Below, one piece after another: positions 41,586 through 49,738 of a stretch of DNA of 64,000 bases. Origin of the DNA: Massilia sp. HP4 (GTDB taxonomy: Bacteria; Pseudomonadota; Gammaproteobacteria; Burkholderiales; Burkholderiaceae_D); NCBI RefSeq assembly GCF_005222695.1, contig NZ_STGG01000017.1, forward strand, positions 1-64,000, written 5' to 3'. How positions within the stretch are numbered: the first letter of the stretch is position 1; each line of letters begins with the position of its first letter. Position numbers and translations under genes: made by a program. The notes beneath the pieces are model-generated. The model had not been told where the DNA came from and searched no databases. It saw only the letters and a program-made list of their open reading frames with translations.

Positions 41586-44482
41586 CGCAACAAGCGCACG
41601 CCATAGATATCGAATCGGTTCGATGGCTCCGCCCCACCGGCCCCGGTAAAGCTGCGGTTACTCTCGAGATAACTCATATTGTAGAAGTCCGTCATCTCGA
41701 GGCGGTAGCTGCCCGCCTTGACGCGCGCCGCCAGCGGCGTGGAATACACGCTCGGCGTGTTTTCCTTGAGCAGCGGCGCATGCGGCAGCTGGATCACGCC
41801 CTGGGCCACGACCTTGCCATTGGCATCCTTCAACGCCAGCCATTTCACGCCGCCGCTGATGCCCAGGTTCACCTGGTTGGCGCCGTTGTGGTAGCGCACC
41901 TGGATCCGGTAGTCGCCCGGCCGCTCGATGGCGATGCCTTCGACGGTGAAGCTGTCGTCCGGCTTGCCCCAGTCTTTCAAATGGGCCCGGGTAAAGCGTG
42001 CATCGGGCGCGGCCGCCTGCAGGTTCGAACGCACGCGCGCATCGGTCACGGGAATCTCGATCCCCGCATCGACGCAGCGCGGCTGGCTGTGATGGCTCGC
42101 ATTGCCGCTGTCGGTGAACAGCGCCTCGACCGCATAGCACGACGTGGCAGCCGCCGCGCGATCGATCCAGGCCCCGGCCGGCAGCTTGTCGGCCACCAGC
42201 TTGCCGTCGCGGTAGACGCGGTAACTGACGTTGGCGGCATTGCCGTTGGCGCCGATCTGCAGGGTGGCCGGGCCCGAGGATGCGCGCGACAGGCTGTCGA
42301 TGGTCGGCTCGCGCGGACCGAAGACCGCGCTCGCTTCTTCATACGGGTTGGCATTGACGCGGCGGATGTCCTGCTGCCCCGCCACCAGCTTGCCCAGCAC
42401 GATCTCGATGCGGTTGCTGGCGGCCAGTTCCGCCAGGCCGATCGTGTCCTTCGCCGGCTTGCCATTCAGGGCGATGCGCTCGACCGCGTAATAGCCATCC
42501 TGCGCGCTCGCGGCAGGCAATTGCAGGCGCACGTCGATGCGCTTGCCGTGCAGGCGCAGGTCGTGCAGCGCGATCTGGTTCGTGGCGCCGAAGGTCTCGC
42601 GGCGCAGCTTCCCGGTGACGAAGGGCTTGAACGCGATGCCGTCGTCCAGCGTCTCCACCCCGAACACATTCCCGATCACCATGCCGAGATAGCCGCCCAC
42701 GGACCACAGCTGGCGGCGCGAATTGATCACCGGGCCGCTCAGCCCTGGGTTGTTCTCGTCGAGCAGCAGCGGCTGGCCGGACAGCCACTCGAGGTTTTCC
42801 ATATTCGACAGGTTGACCGCCGCGCCGCGCATCAGCGAGGCATAGGCGACGTCGGCCACCGCCGCGTTCTTGCCCAGGGCAGCCGCCCGCAGGCCATAGG
42901 CGGTCACGAACGGCCAGCTGGAGCGGTTGTGATACACCGGCGCGCCAATCTGCTGCGGCCAGATCATCGGCGCGCCCAGCGGGCCATGCGGATAGCGCGC
43001 CAGGATCGAGCGCGCCTGGCTGTCGTCGGCCACGCCGCTGACGATGGCCAGCGCCTGGCCCAGCCAGTCGAACTTGTGCAGCGGCGCGCCGTCCAGGTGG
43101 CCGGCGGTGAGGCTGCTGTACATGCCTGCGTCTTTCAACCACAGGCGCTCGTTGATCGCCCGCTTCAGTTCTTGCGCCCAGCGCGCGTAGCGTTGCGCCT
43201 TGTCCGCATCCTTGTGTTCGCGCGCCAGCTTCGCCGCCAGGTTCAGTGCCTGGTAGTAGACGACGTTGGTCGACAGCGCTTTCGAGCTGGCCATCGAGGC
43301 CAGGTCGCCCGGGATCCAGGCGGCATAGGTCTGGTCGCGCCAGTCGAGGAAGGACTCCTCGCCCGTGTACAGGCCGGTCACCGGATCGAAGGCCGCCACG
43401 CGGTCGATCTCGATCGTGTTCGACAGCGCCTTCAATGCCCGCGCGGCGAACGGCGCGCGGTCAAGAGCGGGCAGGGTGCGCAGCGTTTCCTCGGCCGCCA
43501 GCGCCCAGGTCAGGCGGTCGGTGCTGACCGGCCAGCTGCCGCCGCTGCCGGTATCCTGCACAATCTGCAGGCCGTCCGGCGTGCCCGGGATCTGCGGCGC
43601 GGCGGTGATGTCCGGACGCCAGCCCGAGAGCTTGAAATCCAGTGAATTGCGCACCCGCTGCGGGTCGAGCAGGGCCAGGCCCAGGTCGGCCGCGTACGAC
43701 AGGTCGCGGGTCCAGACATAGGCCCATTTTTCGCCGGTGGCAAAGCAGGCGCAGTCGATCGCATTGCCGCCGTTGTAGTTGCCGTCATTGATCTGGCTGA
43801 CCGAATTCTGGCGCATCTCGCGGCCCGCCATGGCGAACAGGGCGTCGAAGGCCAGATTGCCGCTGCGTACGCGCGGCAGGCCGTCTTCTTCGGCATACGC
43901 GACGTGCTGCGGACCGGGATCGCGCAGCAGCATGGTGCTCGACTGCACGTAGCGGCGCAGGGGCGCCTGCGCGTCTGGCGTCGAGTAGCGCACGGTCTCG
44001 ACCTTGCCGTCCCAGGTCGGCCATTGCTGGGTCGCCCGGACCGCGTGGCCCGCATGCGGATCGACGCCGCTATCGCGCCGGGCGTCGGCGATGCGCGCCA
44101 CTTTCAGTACCGGTGCCGACTTGTCGCGGGCATCGACCGTGAAGCGGTAAGTGCCCGGCTGGCGCACGAACAGGAAGGTCTCGGGACCGGACTGCTGCTC
44201 CAGGCGATAGCCGGTATCGGGCTTGACGCTGGTGCTCTTGTCCGGATCGATCACCCACTCCGCGCTCCAGTCGCCGGTACCGAGCTTGAAGGCGTGGTTG
44301 CCGGGCATGACCTCGACATCGGCCTGGTAGATGCCATCGCCCCTGGCCGCGAGCGGGCTGGCGGTGCCCCAGCCATTGAAGGCGCCGCGCACGTACAGGC
44401 CGTCGACGTCCTGCGCGAGGGCCTGCGTTGGCAACCCGCTGCAGGAGAGCAGGGCGGCCAGGGCGATGGCACGGCGCTTCAT
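41576..44482 (-). CDS. Exported six-hairpin glycoside hydrolase with N-terminal starch-binding-like domain
   Basis: A 968-residue secreted enzyme with a signal peptide (MKRRAIALAALLSCSGLPTQALA). Residues ~26-130 resemble a CBM48/CBM20-type beta-sandwich (YVRGAFNGWGTASPLAARGD, then GIYQADVEVMPGNHAFKLG). The central ~190-640 is an (alpha/alpha)6 glycosidase domain of GH15/GH63-like type (WAYVWTRDLSYAADLGLALL, EESFLDWRDQTYAAW, QLWSVGGYLGMVIGNVFG). The C-terminal ~300 residues are beta-rich, probably further carbohydrate-binding modules. It would release glucose or trim branches from maltodextrins in the periplasm. Its start overlaps the upstream amylase stop by four bases (44479-44482). The exact GH family is uncertain. 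Confidence 0.78.
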   Translation of the reverse strand: MKRRAIALAALLSCSGLPTQALAQDVDGLYVRGAFNGWGTASPLAARGDGIYQADVEVMPGNHAFKLGTGDWSAEWVIDPDKSTSVKPDTGYRLEQQSGPETFLFVRQPGTYRFTVDARDKSAPVLKVARIADARRDSGVDPHAGHAVRATQQWPTWDGKVETVRYSTPDAQAPLRRYVQSSTMLLRDPGPQHVAYAEEDGLPRVRSGNLAFDALFAMAGREMRQNSVSQINDGNYNGGNAIDCACFATGEKWAYVWTRDLSYAADLGLALLDPQRVRNSLDFKLSGWRPDITAAPQIPGTPDGLQIVQDTGSGGSWPVSTDRLTWALAAEETLRTLPALDRAPFAARALKALSNTIEIDRVAAFDPVTGLYTGEESFLDWRDQTYAAWIPGDLASMASSKALSTNVVYYQALNLAAKLAREHKDADKAQRYARWAQELKRAINERLWLKDAGMYSSLTAGHLDGAPLHKFDWLGQALAIVSGVADDSQARSILARYPHGPLGAPMIWPQQIGAPVYHNRSSWPFVTAYGLRAAALGKNAAVADVAYASLMRGAAVNLSNMENLEWLSGQPLLLDENNPGLSGPVINSRRQLWSVGGYLGMVIGNVFGVETLDDGIAFKPFVTGKLRRETFGATNQIALHDLRLHGKRIDVRLQLPAASAQDGYYAVERIALNGKPAKDTIGLAELAASNRIEIVLGKLVAGQQDIRRVNANPYEEASAVFGPREPTIDSLSRASSGPATLQIGANGNAANVSYRVYRDGKLVADKLPAGAWIDRAAAATSCYAVEALFTDSGNASHHSQPRCVDAGIEIPVTDARVRSNLQAAAPDARFTRAHLKDWGKPDDSFTVEGIAIERPGDYRIQVRYHNGANQVNLGISGGVKWLALKDANGKVVAQGVIQLPHAPLLKENTPSVYSTPLAARVKAGSYRLEMTDFYNMSYLESNRSFTGAGGAEPSNRFDIYGVRLLRVE

Positions 44483-46332
44483 TGCGGTGCAGCCAGTTCG
44501 AGGACGATGGCCGCGCGCGGCGCCAGCACCAGCTTCTCGCGCAGGTCATGGGTCTTGCCGGTCAGGGCGTCGACCCCGCTGGCCACGCCGGAGAGCATCT
44601 CGCTGAAGCGGCCGACGTCCAGCGACATCTCCTTGCTGTTGTTGTTGAACGCGACCAGCACCTTCTTTTCATCGTTGTAGCGGAAGTAGACCCAGGTGTT
44701 GTCCTGCGGCCCGTAATGCATCATCTTGCCGTGATGGATGACCGGCTGGCCCTTGCGCCAGTTGGCCAGCTTGCGCACGAAATCCTGTGCGGTGCGCTGC
44801 TTGCTGGACAGGCCAATGCCCGCAAAGGCGTTGACCTTGTCGCCGGCCCAGCCGCCCGGGAACGGGGTGCGGTAGGTGGCGTCGTTGCGCTCGCCGACGG
44901 CGCTGGTCATCAGGATCTCGTCGCCCGTGTAGAACTGCGGAATGCGCGGCGCCGTCATCATGAAGATCATCGCCATGCGGTACTTGTCGAAGTCTTCGCC
45001 CACTTCGCTGTAGATGCGCGACATGTCGTGGTTGTCCGCGAACAGGACCAGGTTGCCCGGCTCCGGGTACAGGTAGTCGAGCGACAGCGTCTCATACACG
45101 TCGGTGAACACGTTGCCGCCTTTTTTATCGGCCAGCGCACGGCGCATGGCCTCGGCCACCGGGAAGTCCATCAGGCTCGGCGTGTGGGCCTGGTAGCCGT
45201 CGAAGTTCTGCTTGCCGCGCTGCCAGTAGGCCACCACCGGCACCTTGGTAGACCATTCCTCGCCGACCAGGTTCAGGTTCGGGTATTCGGCCATCAGGCG
45301 CCTGGTGTACTCGGCCAGGAAGGGCTTGTCCGAATAGCCGAAGGTGTCGATCCGCAGGCCCGACAAACCCGCGTACTCGATCCACCAGATATTGTTCTGG
45401 ATGAGGTAGTTCGCCACCAGCTGATTGGACTGGTTCATGTCGGGCATGCTCTTGACGAACCAGCCGCGCGTGAAGTTGTCGGCGTCTTCCGTCGAGCCGT
45501 ACGGGTCCTGCACCGCCGTGTGGTAGTGGTGGGTCGGCACGAACTTGTCGTTGTAGTTGATCCAGTCCGGCGCCGGCAAATCCTTCATCCACCAGTGGTG
45601 GCTGCCGATGTGCGACAGCACCACGTCCTGGATGATGCCGATGCCGTGTTTTTTCGCTTCCTGCGACAGGCGCCTGAAATCCTCGTTGCTGCCGTAGCGC
45701 GGATCGATCTTGTACAGGTCGGTGGCTGCATAGCCGTGGTAGGAATAGCCCGGCATATTGTTCTCGACCAGCGGCGTCGGCCACAATTGGGTGAAGCCCA
45801 GGCCGGCGACGTAGTCGAGGCGGTCGATGATGCCCTTGATGTCGCCGCCATGGCGGCCCAGGCCGCCCTTGCGATCGCGCTTGTCCGGCATGCCTTCGAC
45901 GCTGTCGTTGGACGGGTCGCCGTTGGCGAAGCGGTCCGGCATGATCTGGTAGATCGCATCCTTGCTGGAAAAACCCTGGCGCGCGGCGGAACCGGGTTCG
46001 CGTTCGAGCAGGCGATAGGTGTAGCTGGCCGTGCGGCCGGCGCCCTGGAAGGCGATGTCGAAGCTGCCGGGTTTGACCTTCGGATCGAGCACCAGGTCGA
46101 TGAACAGGTAGTTGCGGTTCGGGGTGCGGGTGACCGAGGCGATGCGCACGCCCGGGTACGCCAGCGACGGGTCGAGGTCGGCGATCTTGTCGCCATACAC
46201 CATCAGCTGGACTTGCTCGTTCTGCATGCCGGCCCACCAGAAGGGCGGTTCCATGCGGGCGATGTCGGTGGATTGGGCGTGGACGGCAAGCGAAGCGCCG
46301 GCGAGCACGATGCTGGCGAGGAGTTGTCTCAT
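44479..46332 (-). CDS. Periplasmic GH13 alpha-amylase / neopullulanase (SusA-like)
   Basis: A 617-residue GH13 enzyme with a signal peptide (MRQLLASIVLAGASLAVHA). An N-terminal beta-domain (~22-110) is of the cyclomaltodextrinase/neopullulanase type. A TIM barrel follows with the catalytic triad: nucleophile Asp329 (GLRIDTFGY), acid/base Glu358 (LVGEEW) and Asp436 (FADNHD). Neopullulanases cut alpha-1,4 and some alpha-1,6 links in pullulan and maltodextrins. It is the first gene of a two-gene operon with the six-hairpin glycosidase and is divergent from the TonB receptor. The 433-bp region upstream carries four palindromes suited to maltose-type control. Confidence 0.9.
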   Translation of the reverse strand: MRQLLASIVLAGASLAVHAQSTDIARMEPPFWWAGMQNEQVQLMVYGDKIADLDPSLAYPGVRIASVTRTPNRNYLFIDLVLDPKVKPGSFDIAFQGAGRTASYTYRLLEREPGSAARQGFSSKDAIYQIMPDRFANGDPSNDSVEGMPDKRDRKGGLGRHGGDIKGIIDRLDYVAGLGFTQLWPTPLVENNMPGYSYHGYAATDLYKIDPRYGSNEDFRRLSQEAKKHGIGIIQDVVLSHIGSHHWWMKDLPAPDWINYNDKFVPTHHYHTAVQDPYGSTEDADNFTRGWFVKSMPDMNQSNQLVANYLIQNNIWWIEYAGLSGLRIDTFGYSDKPFLAEYTRRLMAEYPNLNLVGEEWSTKVPVVAYWQRGKQNFDGYQAHTPSLMDFPVAEAMRRALADKKGGNVFTDVYETLSLDYLYPEPGNLVLFADNHDMSRIYSEVGEDFDKYRMAMIFMMTAPRIPQFYTGDEILMTSAVGERNDATYRTPFPGGWAGDKVNAFAGIGLSSKQRTAQDFVRKLANWRKGQPVIHHGKMMHYGPQDNTWVYFRYNDEKKVLVAFNNNSKEMSLDVGRFSEMLSGVASGVDALTGKTHDLREKLVLAPRAAIVLELAAPQ

Positions 46333-46367
46333 GATTATTGAGCGCCGCCGCCGTCGCCGCCCGCACA

Positions 46368-46382
46368 GGTAGTAAGACTACA
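46368..46382. promoter_or_regulatory. Palindromic operator candidate 1
   Basis: GGTAGT-AAG-ACTACA. Ten of the 12 arm bases are symmetric. It lies 36 bp upstream of the GH13 start, so a bound repressor could block that promoter. Confidence 0.6.
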
Positions 46383-46484
46383 AACCCATTCAGAAGGCTA
46401 CGAAAACAGGCACTAAGAGTTGTTGTGTAGGCGAAAGCGTACTATAGAAACTAGCGATGAACAATCAATACACCCTGCGCGGCC

Positions 46485-46499
46485 TATAGTCTGACTACA
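46485..46499. promoter_or_regulatory. Palindromic operator candidate 2
   Basis: TATAGT-CTG-ACTACA, the same half-site as candidate 1 with one deviation in the left arm. It lies in the middle of the divergent gap. Confidence 0.55.
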
Positions 46500-46547
46500 A
46501 CCTGCACCCAGGTCAAATCTTAAGATTTGCTTCAGAAATAGGGTTGA

Positions 46548-46562
46548 TGTAGTGCTGCTACA
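46548..46562. promoter_or_regulatory. Palindromic operator candidate 3
   Basis: TGTAGT-GCT-GCTACA, with one asymmetric arm position. Viewed with a 5-nt centre it is also ATGTAG-N5-CTACAT, a perfect 6-bp inverted repeat (46547-46563). Confidence 0.6.
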
Positions 46563-46580
46563 TAAAAAAATAGCAGTTTC

Positions 46581-46595
46581 TGTAGCTCAGTTACA
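46581..46595. promoter_or_regulatory. Palindromic operator candidate 4
   Basis: TGTAGC-TCA-GTTACA, a diverged copy of the same motif on the receptor side of the gap, 185 bp upstream of the receptor ATG. Confidence 0.5.
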
Positions 46596-46662
46596 ACGCG
46601 CGCGATACTGTTTTTTCTGAAACCTGCCATTATTGTCGATACACACAGTTTTTCGATTGCAA

Positions 46663-46682
46663 CATCTAGTTTAAGTACAGAG
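46663..46682 (+). promoter_or_regulatory. Receptor promoter block shared with second receptor
   Basis: CATCTAGTTTAAGTACAGAG, about 100 bp upstream of the receptor ATG, is nearly identical to 51577-51596 upstream of the second receptor. The shared sequence and spacing suggest a common core promoter or activator site. The TACAGA end is a plausible weak -10 element. Confidence 0.5.
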
Positions 46683-46765
46683 GTGTGATCGGAGCTGATA
46701 AAAATTGTTGAGGCAATAGTCCGGCAGCGGCATGCTGCGGGACCAGCCTTCCACCGAGGAGACAC

Positions 46766-49645
46766 ATGAAAGCTACCGCCACCAGGCGCGCCGGCAAGTC
46801 GGCGCGTACCGCATTCCCGTTGAACCCGTTCGCCGCGGGCTGCGCCGTCCTGTTGTCGGCACTGGCTGGTCAGGCCTTCGCGCAGGCATCGGGCAGCGAA
46901 GCGCAGACCGCCGTCGCACCGAACACCCCGACCGCCGCCGCCACCAGCGAAGTCATCGCCACCCCGGCGCCGGCCCCGAGCGTTTCCACCGTCACCGTGA
47001 CCGGCATCCGCCAGGGCATCGAGGCGGCGATTTCGGTCAAGCGCAATTCGAACTCCATCGTCGAAGCGATTTCGGCCGAAGACATCGGCAAGCTGCCCGA
47101 TTCCTCGGTGGCCGAGTCGATCGCCCGCCTGCCGGGCGTGACCGCCCAGCGCAGCCGCGGTTCGGGACGCGCGTCCGAGATCTCGGTGCGCGGCCTGTCG
47201 CCAAGCTTCAACGGCACCCTGCTCAACGGCCGCGAAATGGCCTCGACGGGCAACGCCCGCAATCCTGAATTCGACCTGTTCCCGTCGGAGCTGATGGGCG
47301 GCGTCGTAATCTACAAGACCCCGGACGCGAGCGTGATCGGCCAGGGCCTGGCCGCGACCATCGACCTCAAAACCGTGCAGCCGCTCGACTTCGGCAAGCG
47401 CGTTATCGCCGTCAACTACAAGAAGAGCCGCCTGGGCGTGCGCACCGCCGAAGAGGGCGATGGCGACCGCTTCTCGCTGTCGTACATCGACCAGTTCGCC
47501 GACCGTACCCTGGGCGTGGCGGTCGGCCTGACCTCGTACGACGAGACCGGCGGCGAGCAGCGCAAGTTCGACGCCTGGGGCGGCCAGACCTCGGTGCTGC
47601 CCTACCAGGGCCGCGACGTGATCCTGCCGATGGGCTTCACGGCCGACACCGAGACCGGCTACCACAACCGCGACGGCGCCTTCGCCTCGCTGCAATGGCG
47701 TCCGAACCGCAACTTCCGTTCGACCCTGGACGTGTTTTACTCGGCCGGCGAAACCGGTTTCAAGCGCAGCGGCCTGGAAGGCGCGGTCGGCGCCAACACC
47801 TCGGGCCTGTACGACCCGGCCGGCGTGCTGCAAGACGTCGTGGTGCAGAACGGCATCGCCACCAGCGGCACCCTGACCAACTACAAGGGCGTGGTCCGCA
47901 ACCACATCGAGGCCGCCGAAGACGACCTGAAAACCGTCGGCTGGAAGAACGAGCTGAAACTGGGCGAATGGAACACCAGCGCCGACATCACCTGGTCCAA
48001 GGCGACCAAGCTGAGTTCGCGCTACGAGACCACCGCCGGCCTGCCGGGCAATGCCGCCAACCTGGACACGATCTCGTGGACCGGCTTCAATGGCGGCAAC
48101 TTCACCGACATCGCCTGGCGTACCGGCGCGAACTACGCCGACCCGAACATCGCCCAGCTGACCGACGTCAATGGCTGGTCGGGCACGGCCGACAATCCGC
48201 TGGCCCAGGCCGGTTACCTGGCCCAGCCGTATATCGACGACAAGCTGAAATCGATCCGCCTGAACGCCAAGCGCAACACCGAATGGGGCCCGGTTTCGGC
48301 GATCCAGTTCGGCTACAACTTCACCGATCGCGAAAAGACCCGCAGCGGCGACGAAGGCCGCCTGATGATCATCGGCGGCGACCGCTTCGGCGCCGTCCCG
48401 ATGCCGGGCGCTTCCACGAGCACCGCCGGCACCAGCGGCATCCCGATCTCGACCTGGAACCCGCTCGGTTCGCTCGGCTCGGTGTACGAACTGGCCCCGA
48501 AGGTCAATGCCGACATCCTCACCAAGATGTGGGATGTCAAGGAAACCGTGCAGACCGCCTACGTCATGGGCGACCTGAACGGCGAGCTGTTCGGCTTCGA
48601 ATACCGCGGTAACGTCGGCACCCAGTTCGTGCACACCAAGCAGATGGGCGGCGGCTACAACAGCGGCAACTGCACCGGCGAGACCGCCGACAGCTGCCCG
48701 GTGGTGCGCACCATCGGCGAACACGACTACTGGGACGTGTTGCCGAGCCTGAACCTGTCGTTCGACCTGAAGAACGACCAGGTGCTGCGCATGGGCGTGG
48801 CGCAAGTGCTGTCGCGTCCGAGCCTGGACGACCTGCGCGGCGGCATCGGCTTCAGCGTGAACACCGGCGTGACCAACCCGTTCCTGAGCGGCGGCGGCGG
48901 CAACCCGACGCTCGAGCCGTTCAAGGCCAAGACCTTCGACCTGTCGTACGAAAAATACTTCGGCAAGAAGGGCTACGTCAGCGTGGCCGGCTTCTACAAG
49001 AAGCTCGACACCTTCATCCTGCGCACCCCGTCCGAGTACGACTTCGCGCCGTGGATCACCTCGACCACGCCGCTGCCGAGCACCGGCGCCAATGCCGGTT
49101 CGACCATCGGCGTGCTGAACCGTCCTGAAAACGGCGAGGGCGGCAGCATCCGCGGCTACGAGCTGGCGATCAACGTGCCGCTGGAGATGGTGCATCCATG
49201 GCTGGACGGCTTCGGCGTCCTGGCCAACCACTCGGATACCCGCTCCAAGATCGACCTGCCGGCCCTGGGCTTCGGCAACGTCCAGGTCGCGGCGACCAGC
49301 ATCCCGCTGCCGGGGCTGTCGCGCAAGGTGAGCAACCTGCGCCTGTACTACGAGAAGAACGGCTTCCAGATCGCCGCCGCGGCGCGCAAGCGTTCGGACT
49401 TCCTGGGCCAGTCGCCGGACTTCTCGGACACGCTGCAGTACACCTTCGTGAAGGGCGAGACCATCGTCGACTTCCAGGTCTCGTACGAGATCCAGTCGGG
49501 CTTCGCCAAGGGCCTGTCGGTGTTCGCCCAGGCGAACAACTGGAACAATGCACCGTTCCTGGAGTACACGGACAGCAGCGATTCGATCACCCGCCGCGTC
49601 GAGTACGGCCGCACCTACCAGTTCGGCGCCAACTACAAGTTCTGA
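46766..49645 (+). CDS. TonB-dependent receptor, maltodextrin-type (Caulobacter-like family)
   Basis: A 959-residue outer-membrane receptor with a signal peptide (~1-38), a linker, a TonB-box-like VSTVTVTGIRQGIEAAI (~72-90), a plug domain (EAISAEDIGKLPDSSVAESI, LPGVTAQRSRGSGRASEISV) and a beta-barrel ending in NYKF. The plug and barrel follow the large Caulobacter/Xanthomonas TonB-receptor type that includes the maltodextrin receptor MalA. It would import maltodextrins too large for porins. The ATG at 46766 is preceded by CCGAGGAGAC. It lies divergent from a secreted amylase and upstream of a halogenase gene; a terminator follows at 49677-49711. Confidence 0.88.
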   Translation: MKATATRRAGKSARTAFPLNPFAAGCAVLLSALAGQAFAQASGSEAQTAVAPNTPTAAATSEVIATPAPAPSVSTVTVTGIRQGIEAAISVKRNSNSIVEAISAEDIGKLPDSSVAESIARLPGVTAQRSRGSGRASEISVRGLSPSFNGTLLNGREMASTGNARNPEFDLFPSELMGGVVIYKTPDASVIGQGLAATIDLKTVQPLDFGKRVIAVNYKKSRLGVRTAEEGDGDRFSLSYIDQFADRTLGVAVGLTSYDETGGEQRKFDAWGGQTSVLPYQGRDVILPMGFTADTETGYHNRDGAFASLQWRPNRNFRSTLDVFYSAGETGFKRSGLEGAVGANTSGLYDPAGVLQDVVVQNGIATSGTLTNYKGVVRNHIEAAEDDLKTVGWKNELKLGEWNTSADITWSKATKLSSRYETTAGLPGNAANLDTISWTGFNGGNFTDIAWRTGANYADPNIAQLTDVNGWSGTADNPLAQAGYLAQPYIDDKLKSIRLNAKRNTEWGPVSAIQFGYNFTDREKTRSGDEGRLMIIGGDRFGAVPMPGASTSTAGTSGIPISTWNPLGSLGSVYELAPKVNADILTKMWDVKETVQTAYVMGDLNGELFGFEYRGNVGTQFVHTKQMGGGYNSGNCTGETADSCPVVRTIGEHDYWDVLPSLNLSFDLKNDQVLRMGVAQVLSRPSLDDLRGGIGFSVNTGVTNPFLSGGGGNPTLEPFKAKTFDLSYEKYFGKKGYVSVAGFYKKLDTFILRTPSEYDFAPWITSTTPLPSTGANAGSTIGVLNRPENGEGGSIRGYELAINVPLEMVHPWLDGFGVLANHSDTRSKIDLPALGFGNVQVAATSIPLPGLSRKVSNLRLYYEKNGFQIAAAARKRSDFLGQSPDFSDTLQYTFVKGETIVDFQVSYEIQSGFAKGLSVFAQANNWNNAPFLEYTDSSDSITRRVEYGRTYQFGANYKF

Positions 49646-49676
49646 TGTAGCAGGCACTGCGGATCGCACTACAATG

Positions 49677-49711
49677 CAACCCTCGCGGCCCCGGCCCCGG
49701 GGGTTGTTTTT
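49677..49711 (+). terminator. Intrinsic terminator after the first receptor gene
   Basis: A 9-bp stem, CAACCCTCG (49677-49685) with CGGGGGTTG (49698-49706) including one G-U pair, is followed by five T residues. It lies 31 bp after the stop and only 27 bp before the halogenase start, so the halogenase depends on readthrough or on a promoter in this short gap. Confidence 0.75.
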
Positions 49712-49738
49712 CGTTGGAAGAGACTAGGGTAGAAAAAT

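Larger units (their letters stand above)
46333..46765. other. Divergent regulatory region of the starch locus
   Basis: A 433-bp AT-rich gap without genes between the GH13 operon (minus) and the TonB receptor (plus). It contains four copies of a 15-bp palindrome of the type TGTAGT-N3-ACTACA and, nearer the receptor, a 20-bp block shared with the promoter region of the second receptor. Confidence 0.8.

Noticed and set aside
49646-49676. Operator candidate between the first receptor and halogenase genes
   Set aside because: TGTAGC (49646) and ACTACA (49668) half-sites are present but spaced 16 nt apart, not 3 nt, so they do not form the locus palindrome.
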